64,000 nt of DNA, from positions 3,906,001 to 3,970,000 of the forward strand of contig OY787533.1 of the NCBI GenBank assembly GCA_963678925.1. Reading direction: 5' to 3'. Made by a program: the position numbers and the translations under genes. Below, one piece after another: positions 33,375 through 41,965 of this stretch. Position 1 is the stretch's first letter; every line of letters starts with the position of its first letter. The DNA is from G963665925 sp963678925. Its GTDB lineage: Bacteria; Bacillota; Clostridia; Peptostreptococcales; Acidaminobacteraceae. The notes below the pieces were generated by a model. That model did no database searches. It saw only the letters and a program-made list of their open reading frames with translations, and was not told the origin of the DNA.

Positions 33375-34847
33375 ATGGAGCTTAAAGGATTAAGAGTAAA
33401 AGATATGCAGGCTGGCCTCGAATCAGGGGAGTTCACAGCTGTTGAACTGCTTGAAGCAGTATATACGAGAATTGAAGATGCAGATCCGCAGGTAGGCGCT
33501 TTTCTTTCGCTGGTTAAGGAGGAAGCCCTGGCTGACGCACAGGCATCAGATGCACGACGAAAAAGTGGTGAAGTACTGGGTGCACTCGATGGCATTCCGG
33601 TTGCCATCAAGGACAATATCTGTCTGAAGGGCGCAACAGCGACTTGTGGGTCGAAAATGCTTGAAGATTTTTACCCGCCATATGACGCAACTGTTGTAAA
33701 GAAGCTTAAAAAAGCAGGTGCTGTTATTGTCGGTAAGACAAACATGGACGAGTTTGCCATGGGGTCTTCTACTGAAAACTCATACTACAAGCCTACATGC
33801 AATCCATGGGACCTGACTAAGGTGCCAGGGGGTTCATCGGGCGGCGCGGCTGCTTCAGTAGCAGCTGGCATGGTTCCAATAAGCTACGGTTCAGACACAG
33901 GCGGTTCAATCAGACAACCTGCTGCATTCTGTGGCGCAGTAGGTCTTAAACCGACATACGGCAGAGTTTCACGCTATGGTCTGATTGCTTACGGGTCATC
34001 GCTTGATCAGATTGGTCCAATTGCCCCGACTGTAGAAGAAACAGCTTTGGCATTTGAAGCCATTGCAGGCTATGACAGATTCGATGCGACAAGCGTACAC
34101 ACATCTGTTGAGTCTGATTTTGTGGGTAAGGTGCTGTCAGGCGCCAAAGGACTTAAGGTTGCACTACCTAAAGAGTATTTGGGTGAAGGTCTTGATGCGG
34201 AAATCAAGGCGGCGATTCTTAAAACAGTTGAAACGCTTAAATCACTGGGTGTGACAGTTGAAGAGGTAAGTCTTCCACTGGAAGAGGCAGCGCTATCTGC
34301 TTATTATGTTATAGCAAGTGCTGAGGCGAGTTCAAACCTTGCACGTTTTGACGGCATCCGCTACGGTCACAGAACAGAAGAGTTTGACTCGGTAGACGAC
34401 TTGATGATCAAGTCAAGATCAGAAGGCTTTGGTGAAGAAGTTAAAAGAAGAATCATGATTGGTACCTATGCGCTTTCAAGCGGCTACTATGACGCTTATT
34501 ATAAGAAGGCAATGCAGTACAGAAAGCATATGGAAGCCCAGTTTGGCGAGATTTTCGAAACTTACGATGCAGTTCTTAGCCCAGCATCCCCAGTTCTTCC
34601 ATTTGCAATTGGCGAAAAATCAGACGATCCGCTGGCGATGTATCTGGCTGACGTTTATACAGTAAATATTAACATGGCTGGACTTCCAGCAGTTTCAATG
34701 CCTTGCGACATCAGTAAGGATGGACTTCCAATCGGGATTCAGTTCATTGGAAGAAAGCTTGAAGAATCCACTATACTCAGAATTGCATACGACCTGGAGC
34801 AGGAGCTTGAGCTCGTAAAGACAGCATTTGAGAAGGAGGGGGCATAA
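33375..34847 (+). CDS. gatA: Asp-tRNA(Asn)/Glu-tRNA(Gln) amidotransferase subunit A
   Basis: Amidase-signature subunit that releases ammonia from glutamine; 490 residues. The Ser-cisSer-Lys triad is intact: Lys in PVAIKDNICLKG (near residue 80), and the two Ser in PGGSSGGAAASVAAGMVP and SYGSDTGGSIRQPA. The ATG at 33375 follows GGGAGG; the longer frame back to 33312 lies inside gatC. The stop codon overlaps the gatB start (TAATG), so the two are translationally coupled. Confidence 0.95.
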   Translation: MELKGLRVKDMQAGLESGEFTAVELLEAVYTRIEDADPQVGAFLSLVKEEALADAQASDARRKSGEVLGALDGIPVAIKDNICLKGATATCGSKMLEDFYPPYDATVVKKLKKAGAVIVGKTNMDEFAMGSSTENSYYKPTCNPWDLTKVPGGSSGGAAASVAAGMVPISYGSDTGGSIRQPAAFCGAVGLKPTYGRVSRYGLIAYGSSLDQIGPIAPTVEETALAFEAIAGYDRFDATSVHTSVESDFVGKVLSGAKGLKVALPKEYLGEGLDAEIKAAILKTVETLKSLGVTVEEVSLPLEEAALSAYYVIASAEASSNLARFDGIRYGHRTEEFDSVDDLMIKSRSEGFGEEVKRRIMIGTYALSSGYYDAYYKKAMQYRKHMEAQFGEIFETYDAVLSPASPVLPFAIGEKSDDPLAMYLADVYTVNINMAGLPAVSMPCDISKDGLPIGIQFIGRKLEESTILRIAYDLEQELELVKTAFEKEGA

Positions 34848-36289
34848 TGAGTTACGAAGCGGTAATAGGACTTGAAATTCACGTTGAGCTGGATACAGCT
34901 TCAAAAATATTCTGCGGTTGCCCGACAACCTTTGGTGCAGAGCCGAACACAAACGTATGTCCAATCTGTATGGGCATGCCGGGCACACTTCCAGTATTAA
35001 ATGAAGAAGTTGTAAAGCTGGCAGTTAAGGCTGGTCTTGCAATGGACTGCGATATTATGATGACAAACAAGACGGACAGAAAGAACTACTTCTATCCTGA
35101 CCTTCCAAAGGCTTACCAGATTTCACAGTTTGATATGCCGATTTGCGAAAAGGGTACGATAAAGTTTGATCTTGACGGTGTAGAGAAGACGGTAGGAATT
35201 ACACGTATTCATATTGAGGAAGACCCAGGTAAGATGATCCATACGGATGATGGTGTGTCGCTTGTTGACTACAACCGTTCAGGTGTACCCCTCATCGAAA
35301 TCGTATCTGAGCCGGACATCAGAAGTGCAGAGGAAGCGGTTGCCTTCCTGAAAACGCTGAAATCCATTCTTCAGTACTCTGAGATTTCAGACTGTAAGAT
35401 GGAGCAGGGTTCACTGCGTTGTGATGCCAATATTTCAATTAGAGAACATGGTCAAGACATTCTGAACACCAAAGTTGAGATCAAGAACCTCAACTCCTTC
35501 AAAGAAGTCGGTAAGGCGCTTCAGAAGGAATACAAGCGTCAATCGGACCTGACACGCTTTGGTGAAGGCGATAAAATCAAGCAAGAAACAAGAAAGTGGG
35601 ATGCTGCTAAGGGCAGAACCATGACAATGCGTACCAAAGAAGATGCACATGATTACAGATTCTTCCCTGAACCAGACCTGCCGCCGATTCTACTGGACAA
35701 GGCACAGGTTGAAGCAACACATCACGCACTGCCTGAGCTTCCAGACCAGAAGCGTGTGCGTTTCCATGACGCGTATGAACTGACAAGTCAGGAAGTTGAA
35801 GTCCTGATTTCAGAGAAGTTCATTGCAGACTACTACGAAGATGTTGTTGAGTACGGTGCAAACCCGAAAAAGGCAGCAAACTGGGTCATTGTTGAAGGCC
35901 TCAGACTTCTTAAGACGGTCGAAAAGGAAGAGATTCCTGTTAAGCCGTGTCATCTTGCCAAGTTGATTGAGCTCGTAGAAGAGGGAACTGTCAGTGTTAC
36001 AGCGGCTAAGGAAGTATTTGAAGCGTTAGCCAAGCATGATGAGGACCCACTGGACCTTATTGAAAGAATGGGTCTTAAGCAGAACAACAGTGCTGATGCA
36101 CTGGGATCGATTATTGATGAAATCCTAGCTGCGCAAGTAAAAGCTGTTGAAGACTACCATGCAGGTAGAGCCGAGTCGATGGGCTTCCTGATGGGTCAGG
36201 TCATGAAGGCAACAAAAGGTCAGGCCAACCCAGGAATAGCAAAAGAGCTGCTTCTGGAAGGTCTGAAAGCGTGCGCTCCAGACGCTTAA
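34847..36289 (+). CDS. gatB: Asp-tRNA(Asn)/Glu-tRNA(Gln) amidotransferase subunit B
   Basis: tRNA-binding kinase/amidotransferase subunit of 480 residues. It starts with YEAVIGLEIHVELDTASKIF and has the zinc-binding Cys (FCGCPTTFG, NVCPICMGMPGTLP), then YFYPDLPKAYQISQFD and HIEEDPGKM. The YqeY-like tail domain at the C-terminus is present (GFLMGQVMKATKGQANPGIA). Together with aspS and gatCA it should provide Asn-tRNA-Asn and possibly Gln-tRNA-Gln. A terminator at 36353 ends the operon. Confidence 0.95.
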   Translation: MSYEAVIGLEIHVELDTASKIFCGCPTTFGAEPNTNVCPICMGMPGTLPVLNEEVVKLAVKAGLAMDCDIMMTNKTDRKNYFYPDLPKAYQISQFDMPICEKGTIKFDLDGVEKTVGITRIHIEEDPGKMIHTDDGVSLVDYNRSGVPLIEIVSEPDIRSAEEAVAFLKTLKSILQYSEISDCKMEQGSLRCDANISIREHGQDILNTKVEIKNLNSFKEVGKALQKEYKRQSDLTRFGEGDKIKQETRKWDAAKGRTMTMRTKEDAHDYRFFPEPDLPPILLDKAQVEATHHALPELPDQKRVRFHDAYELTSQEVEVLISEKFIADYYEDVVEYGANPKKAANWVIVEGLRLLKTVEKEEIPVKPCHLAKLIELVEEGTVSVTAAKEVFEALAKHDEDPLDLIERMGLKQNNSADALGSIIDEILAAQVKAVEDYHAGRAESMGFLMGQVMKATKGQANPGIAKELLLEGLKACAPDA

Positions 36290-36352
36290 AAATGAAGAGG
36301 TTACGCCAATAGCGGCGTTTAATACTCGTATATACACTCAAATCAAATCTAT

Positions 36353-36390
36353 TTCAAAAAATCCTTCTCACTTGAGAGGGATTTTTTGAA
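36353..36390 (+). terminator. Terminator of the aspS-gatCAB operon
   Basis: TTCAAAAAATCC and GGATTTTTTGAA form a 12-bp stem with an inner TCTC/GAGA pair. The U-tract is inside the arm itself. Confidence 0.8.
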
Positions 36391-36528
36391 TGGAAAATCA
36401 AAGTGTACCGAAGTTGTATAAATTAATCAAATTCTTGAAAACACTTTAATTAAGGAATGTATACTAAATTAATCCTTTATAAGTGTAACAATTACAAAAA
36501 TACAATGGTAACACAAGAGAAAGTGTGC

Positions 36529-36567
36529 TAGAATGAATCCATAAAGAACGTGTTAATTCGTTAACAC
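36529..36567 (+). promoter_or_regulatory. NADH oxidase promoter with Rex-type operator
   Basis: An extended -10 (TGTGCTAGAAT; TAGAAT at 36529-36534) is followed by the perfect palindrome GTGTTAATTCGTTAACAC (36550-36567). This matches the clostridial Rex consensus TTGTTAA-N4-TTAACAA except for its outermost bases. Rex responds to the NADH/NAD ratio, which fits control of an NADH oxidase. Confidence 0.7.
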
Positions 36568-36677
36568 AGTCACAAAGAAGCATAAGTTACATGAAAGTTA
36601 GTGTGAAAATAAATATATGAGGTATGTATTATTATGACGCATGTCTCTACTGACAAGGTAAAGGGAGGAACTTGAAA

Positions 36678-38003
36678 ATGAAAATTGCAGTTGTAGGTTG
36701 TACACATGCCGGTACGGCAGCAATCGTGAATATCGCAGGTCTTTATCCAGAAGCACAGATTACTGTTTATGAAAGAAATGATAACATTTCATTCCTGTCA
36801 TGCGGTATTGCATTATATGTAGGTGGCGTAATCAAAGATCCTCAAGGTCTATTCTATAGCTCTCCTGAGCAGCTAGCAGCACTGGGCGTAACAACAAAAA
36901 TGGAGCATGATGTTCTGGACATCAATGTAAATGAGAAAAACATCAAAGTCAAAGACTTGAAAAGTGGAGAAGAGTTCACAGATACATTCGACAAGCTGGT
37001 TGTAACAACTGGTTCTTGGCCAATTCAACCGAAAATCGAAGGCTACGAGCTTGACAATATCCTTCTTTCTAAGAACTGGAACCATTCAAATGTCATCATT
37101 GAAAGAGCGAAAAATGCGCAGAACATCGTGGTGGTTGGTGCTGGATACATCGGTGTCGAGCTGGTTGAAGCCTTCCAGGAGCAAGGTAAGAATGTAACGC
37201 TTATCGATGCTGAAGATCGTATCTTGAGCAAGTATCTTGATAAGGAGTTTACAGATATTGCTGAAAAGACAATGGAAGATAAAGGCATCAAGCTTGCACT
37301 TGGCGAAATGGTTCAGAAGTTTGAAGGCAAAGACGGTAAGGTCGCTAAAGTGCTTACCACAAAAGGTGAACACGAAGCCGATATGGTTATTCTGTGCATT
37401 GGCTTCAGACCGAATACAGATCTTCTGAAGGGCCAGATTGACATGCTCGGCAATGGTGCAATCGTGGTAGATGACTACATGCGAACAAGCAATCCTGATG
37501 TATTCGCTGCTGGTGACAGTTGTGCAATTCGATACAATCCTACAGGAAAAGCTGGTTACATCCCGCTGGCAACAAACGCAGTCAGAATGGGAACTCTAGT
37601 AGCACGAAACCTTGTGGAGCCAACTGTCAAGTACATGGGTACACAAGGGACTTCAGGCATCAAGATATTTGAACATAACATTGCTTCAACAGGACTTACA
37701 GAGCAGCGTGCCAAGGATGAAGGCATTGAGGTAAAAACTGTGACTGTAGAGGAAAACAACAGACCTGAATTTATGCCAACATATGAGAAGGTACTTCTGA
37801 AAATTGTCTACGATGAAAAAAGCAGAAAAGTACTTGGTGGACAAATTCATTCACTGGTAGATATGACTCAGACTGTAAACACACTTTCTGTGGTCATTCA
37901 GAATGGGATGACAGTAGAAGAGTTGGCGTTTGTAGACTTCTTCTTCCAGCCGCACTACAATAAACCTTGGAATATTCTCAATTTGGCTGGTCTTAATGCA
38001 TAA
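36678..38003 (+). CDS. nox: NADH oxidase / CoA-disulfide reductase family flavoprotein
   Basis: FAD-dependent pyridine nucleotide-disulfide oxidoreductase of 441 residues. The FAD motif is IAVVGCTHAGTAA, with the His typical of water-forming Nox. The redox Cys lies in SFLSCGIALYVGG (near 42), the NAD motif is IVVVGAGYIGVELVEAF and the FAD tail is FAAGDSC. One redox Cys rather than two suggests NADH oxidase (water-forming) or CoA-disulfide reductase. The ATG at 36678 has GGGAGG nine bases upstream; the TTG at 36672 is too close to that site. A Rex-type operator in its promoter supports a redox-balancing or oxygen-scavenging role. Confidence 0.9.
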   Translation: MKIAVVGCTHAGTAAIVNIAGLYPEAQITVYERNDNISFLSCGIALYVGGVIKDPQGLFYSSPEQLAALGVTTKMEHDVLDINVNEKNIKVKDLKSGEEFTDTFDKLVVTTGSWPIQPKIEGYELDNILLSKNWNHSNVIIERAKNAQNIVVVGAGYIGVELVEAFQEQGKNVTLIDAEDRILSKYLDKEFTDIAEKTMEDKGIKLALGEMVQKFEGKDGKVAKVLTTKGEHEADMVILCIGFRPNTDLLKGQIDMLGNGAIVVDDYMRTSNPDVFAAGDSCAIRYNPTGKAGYIPLATNAVRMGTLVARNLVEPTVKYMGTQGTSGIKIFEHNIASTGLTEQRAKDEGIEVKTVTVEENNRPEFMPTYEKVLLKIVYDEKSRKVLGGQIHSLVDMTQTVNTLSVVIQNGMTVEELAFVDFFFQPHYNKPWNILNLAGLNA

Positions 38004-38053
38004 AAATCGTGTATAATAGACTTGGTCCGTAAGAAATAAATATTGAAACAGCC

Positions 38054-38083
38054 AATGGACCAATTTTCCAAATTGGTCCATTT
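38054..38083 (+). terminator. Hairpin between nox and the PhzF-like gene
   Basis: AATGGACCAATTT and AAATTGGTCCATT form a perfect 13-bp stem with a three-base loop. The following sequence TTCC is a poor U-tract, so it may be an attenuating hairpin in the leader of the next gene rather than a full terminator. Confidence 0.55.
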
Positions 38084-38106
38084 CCTACGTTGGGAGGATA
38101 TTTATA

Positions 38107-38964
38107 ATGGTTAGAGTTGAACTTTTAAGTGCCTTCAGTAAGGAAGGTATGGGGGGAAATCCTGCGGGTGTCGTCTTTGATGCTTCAGGACTTACAGATG
38201 AAGAAATGCAGAGGGTTGCGGCAGAAATTGGTTATTCTGAAACAGCCTTCGTACTGCCATCGGATGTGGCAGAATATAAAGTAAGATTTTTTACGCCGAA
38301 CGCGGAAGTGGATTTATGTGGTCATGCTACCATTGCGACCTTCTCTGCAATGTTGAGTACAGGACGCGTAAAACCTGGCCTGATATCACAGGAGACAAAG
38401 GCAGGTTGCCTTAAGTTGGAGCTGAAATCAGACACCAGCGTGATTATGGAGCAGACAAAACCGGAGTTTTTCGAAATGCCGGATGAACAGGAAGTCTTAA
38501 GAAGTCTTGGCCTAAGTCTTGGAGCCAAGCACGAAACCTTGCCGCTTCAGATTGTATCCACAGGTCTGCGCGACTTGTTCGTTCCCTTAAAGTCCAGTGC
38601 GCATCTCGCTGGAATCAAAGCTGATTTTGCACGCATAAGAGAAATCAGCAAGAAGCTGGATGTGACAGGATACCATGTCTTTGTACTGGATGCACCAGAG
38701 GGCTACGATGCTGCGTGTAGAAATTTCGCACCACTCTATGACATTCCTGAAGAAGCTGCAACAGGGACCTCGTCTGGGGCATTAGCATCCTATTTATGGA
38801 AGCATGGTGCAGCGAGCGGACTCAATATGCGCTTTGTGCAAGGTGTTGAAATGGGAAGCCCATCAGAGATAACTGCACGCCTGGAGATTTCATCAGACGC
38901 CATTACTGGGGTTTGGGTTGGCGGTAAGGCCGAGTTAAAGGGAAGCAAGGAAATTGACATTTAG
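38107..38964 (+). CDS. PhzF-family isomerase-like protein
   Basis: Protein of 285 residues with the two-lobed PhzF/diaminopimelate-epimerase-like fold. Typical motifs are GNPAGVVFDASGLTDEEMQR, IGYSETAFVLP (with the conserved acidic residue near 45), DLCGHATIATFSAM and EEAATGTSSGALASYLW. Members isomerise diverse substrates, and phenazine synthesis is not implied because no other phz genes are present. GGGAGGATATTTATA precedes the ATG. It ends in a bidirectional terminator. Confidence 0.88.
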   Translation: MVRVELLSAFSKEGMGGNPAGVVFDASGLTDEEMQRVAAEIGYSETAFVLPSDVAEYKVRFFTPNAEVDLCGHATIATFSAMLSTGRVKPGLISQETKAGCLKLELKSDTSVIMEQTKPEFFEMPDEQEVLRSLGLSLGAKHETLPLQIVSTGLRDLFVPLKSSAHLAGIKADFARIREISKKLDVTGYHVFVLDAPEGYDAACRNFAPLYDIPEEAATGTSSGALASYLWKHGAASGLNMRFVQGVEMGSPSEITARLEISSDAITGVWVGGKAELKGSKEIDI

Positions 38965-39040
38965 TATGGGTGGAATCATAAGGTCCCAGGTTTAAACTGG
39001 ACTACTGCATTTCACTGCTGCGTGTTTAAAGAAAAGCAAT

Positions 39041-39089
39041 AAAATAAGCGATACCCAAATTTCAAAATTAGGGGATCGCTTATTTTTTT
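39041..39089. terminator. Bidirectional terminator between the PhzF-like gene and the 119-residue hypothetical
   Basis: AAATAAGCGATACCC pairs with GGGGATCGCTTATTT with one bulge, followed by a run of T on the plus strand and A-rich sequence on the other side. Confidence 0.8.
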
Positions 39090-39143
39090 CGCATCCTTTC
39101 AGAAGGAAAGTTGATTTTGTTTATTTTCCGCCGCCGGCCCATA

Positions 39144-39503
39144 TTAAGCAGCTTCCTTTCCAGACTTATTGCAATTTGCTGAATTCGTATTTGGAATGAA
39201 TGTTTTAATGTCATAAAGGTGATACTCAACATCAAGACTGTCAACGACTAGCTTAGCATACGATGAACCAGATGACTGCATAAATGATTTGATTGATTCA
39301 ATTTCAGATGAAAAGAATACAGAATTGCCTTGTTTTAAAGAAGCTGAGCACGTTGTAAGCAGGCATGCATCATTCGTATGAAGGCCATCAAGCTCCAAAC
39401 AGCCTTTGTCGTTAATTTTCAATTCGCCAAACACATTGTGAGAATGTCCAAACAGATTGCCTTCAACCATAAATCCATTTTCAAGTAGCAAATACGCGTT
39501 CAT
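39144..39503 (-). CDS. Hypothetical protein with a CarA-like N-terminal start
   Basis: Protein of 119 residues of unknown function. The first 30 residues (NAYLLLENGFMVEGNLFG, then FGELKIN) resemble the opening of carbamoyl phosphate synthase small subunit, whose N-terminal domain begins in the same way. The rest (residues 35-119) does not look like CarA, and no glutaminase domain follows. AGGAGG directly upstream of the ATG argues for a real gene. It is isolated between two terminator or promoter regions. It could be a diverged stand-alone CPSase-like domain, but the match is short. Confidence 0.6.
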   Translation of the reverse strand: MNAYLLLENGFMVEGNLFGHSHNVFGELKINDKGCLELDGLHTNDACLLTTCSASLKQGNSVFFSSEIESIKSFMQSSGSSYAKLVVDSLDVEYHLYDIKTFIPNTNSANCNKSGKEAA

Positions 39504-39622
39504 AAAACCTCCTATAAATATTCATGCCGATGTATAAATATAACTCTTGAATGGATTATATCAGGTGAAGAATAATTAATCAAGTGAATTAATAAAAATT
39601 AATCCTAAATTATAAAAATAGT

Positions 39623-39650
39623 CTGACATTACTAATGAGTCTGGTATAAT
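39623..39650 (+). promoter_or_regulatory. Promoter of the FAA-hydrolase gene
   Basis: CTGACA (39623-39628), a 16-bp spacer and TATAAT (39645-39650), with an extended TG at -15. It lies about 32 bp before the ATG. Confidence 0.75.
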
Positions 39651-39681
39651 ATACACAAAATACATAAAACAGGAGGTTTAT

Positions 39682-40575
39682 ATGAAATTTATCTATTTTG
39701 AGAATGAGGCAGGAAAAACACTAGGCATATTAGATGCGCAGGACAAGATTATTACCCTTGAGTCCGCTCTTGGGGCCACTGCACCAAAAGACCTTAATGC
39801 ACTGATTGACACTATGTCAGAGGAAGAGGTCCTCGCCTTAGCCGAGAAGGCAAAAGCAATGGAAGGTACGATAGCACTGGAAGCGGTTAAAGTGCTTGCA
39901 CCCATAGAATATCCAAAACGAAACATTTTCTGCCTGGGCAAGAACTACCTTGACCATGCTAATGAAACAAAGGGATTGCCTGGCGGCAGTGACGATATTC
40001 CACAGTTTCCAATCTATTTTGCGAAAGTCGCGCAACCGGCAATCGGACAAGGTGAAAATGTGCTGGCATATCAGGAATATACAGACATGGTTGATTACGA
40101 AGTCGAGCTTGCCATTGTCATCGGTAAGGACGGCATTGATATTTCAAAGGAAGATGCAGAATCGCATATTTTTGGCTATACAATCATCAACGATGTTTCA
40201 GCGAGAAATATTCAGCGCAAGCATGGTCAGTGGTTTAAAGGAAAGAGCCTGGAGACATACTGTCCTATGGGCCCTGTGCTCGTGCACAAGTCGGAAATAG
40301 CTTTCCCTGTGGAACTGGATATCCAGTGCAGCATTAATGGAGAAATGCGTCAGAACTCCAATACCAACCAGCTTATATTCGATATTCCTACAATCATACA
40401 TGATCTCTCAAAGGGCATGTACCTGAGAAAGGGCGATATTATAAGCACGGGAACACCAGCAGGTGTTGGCCTTGGATTTAAGCCATTCAAGTTCTTAAAG
40501 CCAGGTGACACTATGGAATGTTACGTTGAAGGAATTGGCAAGCTTACGAACACATTTGGAAAAGAGCTTGTTTAG
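39682..40575 (+). CDS. Fumarylacetoacetate hydrolase-family protein
   Basis: FAH-superfamily protein of 297 residues. Metal-binding Glu and Asp residues are visible in YTDMVDYEVELAIVIGKDG (near 135). The fold signature GYTIINDVSARNIQRKHGQW is followed by KSLETYCPMGPVLV and ISTGTPAGVGLGFKP. Family members cleave or decarboxylate 2-oxo acids such as acylpyruvates and oxaloacetate. A specific substrate cannot be assigned. AGGAGG precedes the ATG. The MerR-methyltransferase gene follows after 28 bp and may be cotranscribed. Confidence 0.88.
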   Translation: MKFIYFENEAGKTLGILDAQDKIITLESALGATAPKDLNALIDTMSEEEVLALAEKAKAMEGTIALEAVKVLAPIEYPKRNIFCLGKNYLDHANETKGLPGGSDDIPQFPIYFAKVAQPAIGQGENVLAYQEYTDMVDYEVELAIVIGKDGIDISKEDAESHIFGYTIINDVSARNIQRKHGQWFKGKSLETYCPMGPVLVHKSEIAFPVELDIQCSINGEMRQNSNTNQLIFDIPTIIHDLSKGMYLRKGDIISTGTPAGVGLGFKPFKFLKPGDTMECYVEGIGKLTNTFGKELV

Positions 40576-40603
40576 GAAAAGAATGTTTTGAACGGAGAAG
40601 CGT

Positions 40604-41815
40604 ATGCGCATAGGGGAGTTTGCTCGTAAAAACAGCATCAGCATTGAAACTGTACGATACTACATGGACTTGGGACTCATTGTTCCCGTAAAAAGAGGCG
40701 GACAATATCATTTTGACAGCAATAGTATGAAACGTCTTGAAACGGTACTGGTCTGCAAATCCATGGGATTCACTTTACAGGAAATCAAGAAGATGTTTCA
40801 TTTCATGTCCCTATCGAGACTGCATAACGACTCAGAGCGGGCCTTTTATCGACAATTCTTTAAGGACAATCTCTTAAGGATCAATGCGGAACTGGACCAA
40901 CTTGAGACAGCAAAAAAGTTGGCTGAAGAAGCTCTCGAAAGCATTACTCTGGAAACAGATGGTGAAGGTACTGTCATAGGCATACCCCTAAGCACATTAT
41001 CCATGCTGTCCTGCCCAAAATGCGGCGGAAATTTGGAGCTTAAAGCCGGGTCTGTTCGAAACAACAAAATCATTGATGGCCAGCTTTCATGCACCTGTGA
41101 AAGCGTATATGGTATTGAAGACGGCATCCTGCTGATCAGTCCGGTATATGAAAGTGTAGAATACAAGAGTACGACAGATGCCCGCGTGGAGTACTATGAA
41201 ACTACTTCAGACGAGTATGTCGAAAAAATATTCATTGCAGGTGAATGGTTCAGAAGTGTAATGGGCAAGCTCAGTCAAGGTCTGAAGATACTGGAGCCAG
41301 GAATCGGATTCGGCTATGCACTTACCCAGAGTCTGGCATCCATACCGCCAGGCACCACATATATCGGTGTTGACCGGAACATGAACCGGCTGAAAGCGCT
41401 CAAGGCATATTTTGAAAAAAGTGATTTGAAGTTCGATCTGGTTTTGATTGCTGCAGATTTTCTGCAAATACCCCTGCGTGAAAAATCAATTGATATTGTA
41501 ATGGATATGAGCGGGTCTTCAAATCGTGCTTTTGAGTCAGAAAATTTTCTGCTGCGTGAAATAGATGGTCTTATTAAGGACCATGCTGAAGTTTTCGGCA
41601 TCTATATCATAGCAGATGGCATGAATGGCGAATATGTCGACCCTAAGTTTCATAGACTTTTCCAAACCAAAGCGGTTGTTGAGGAACTTAAGGCCCTTGA
41701 TTACCTAATTGACACGGACTATACAACAAAAAAAGTGACAAGCGGCGGTCCGCATGAAAGCTTTGTGGAGTATGTGAAGTCCACATGGTCCTACTGCTGT
41801 CATGCAAGGCGATAA
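40604..41815 (+). CDS. MerR regulator fused to a zinc-ribbon and SAM-dependent methyltransferase
   Basis: Three-part protein of 403 residues. Residues 1-70 are a MerR winged helix (MRIGEFARKNSISIETVRYY, GLIVPVKRGGQYHF), followed by a coiled dimerisation helix to about 120. Residues 135-180 form a Cys ribbon (LSCPKCGGNLELK ... LSCTCESVYG), as in Trm112/RlmA-like proteins. From about 220 there is a class I methyltransferase (ILEPGIGFGYALTQSLA, IGVDRNMNRLKAL, VLIAADFLQIPL). GGAGAAGCGT precedes the ATG. The fusion suggests a regulator that modifies, or senses, a small molecule or SAM. Function unknown. Confidence 0.82.
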   Translation: MRIGEFARKNSISIETVRYYMDLGLIVPVKRGGQYHFDSNSMKRLETVLVCKSMGFTLQEIKKMFHFMSLSRLHNDSERAFYRQFFKDNLLRINAELDQLETAKKLAEEALESITLETDGEGTVIGIPLSTLSMLSCPKCGGNLELKAGSVRNNKIIDGQLSCTCESVYGIEDGILLISPVYESVEYKSTTDARVEYYETTSDEYVEKIFIAGEWFRSVMGKLSQGLKILEPGIGFGYALTQSLASIPPGTTYIGVDRNMNRLKALKAYFEKSDLKFDLVLIAADFLQIPLREKSIDIVMDMSGSSNRAFESENFLLREIDGLIKDHAEVFGIYIIADGMNGEYVDPKFHRLFQTKAVVEELKALDYLIDTDYTTKKVTSGGPHESFVEYVKSTWSYCCHARR

Positions 41816-41848
41816 TTCAAGAAAAGCTACAGTTGGTTTTACCGATTT

Positions 41849-41886
41849 CAAAAGGTGGAGTATACTCCACCTTTTGTCTTTTTTTT
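41849..41886 (+). terminator. Terminator downstream of the MerR-methyltransferase gene
   Basis: CAAAAGGTGGAGTA and TACTCCACCTTTTG form a perfect 28-bp palindrome, followed by TCTTTTTTTT. Confidence 0.9.
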
Positions 41887-41965
41887 GCTAAAAGCACTTA
41901 AAAAAGACCATTGACCTCCAGTTAACTCCTGAAGATATGTTTGTATCAGAAGGGAGAGATACAAA

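Noticed and set aside
38107..38964. Phenazine biosynthesis gene
   Set aside because: Only the PhzF fold is present and no other phz genes are nearby. The name of the family does not imply the pathway.
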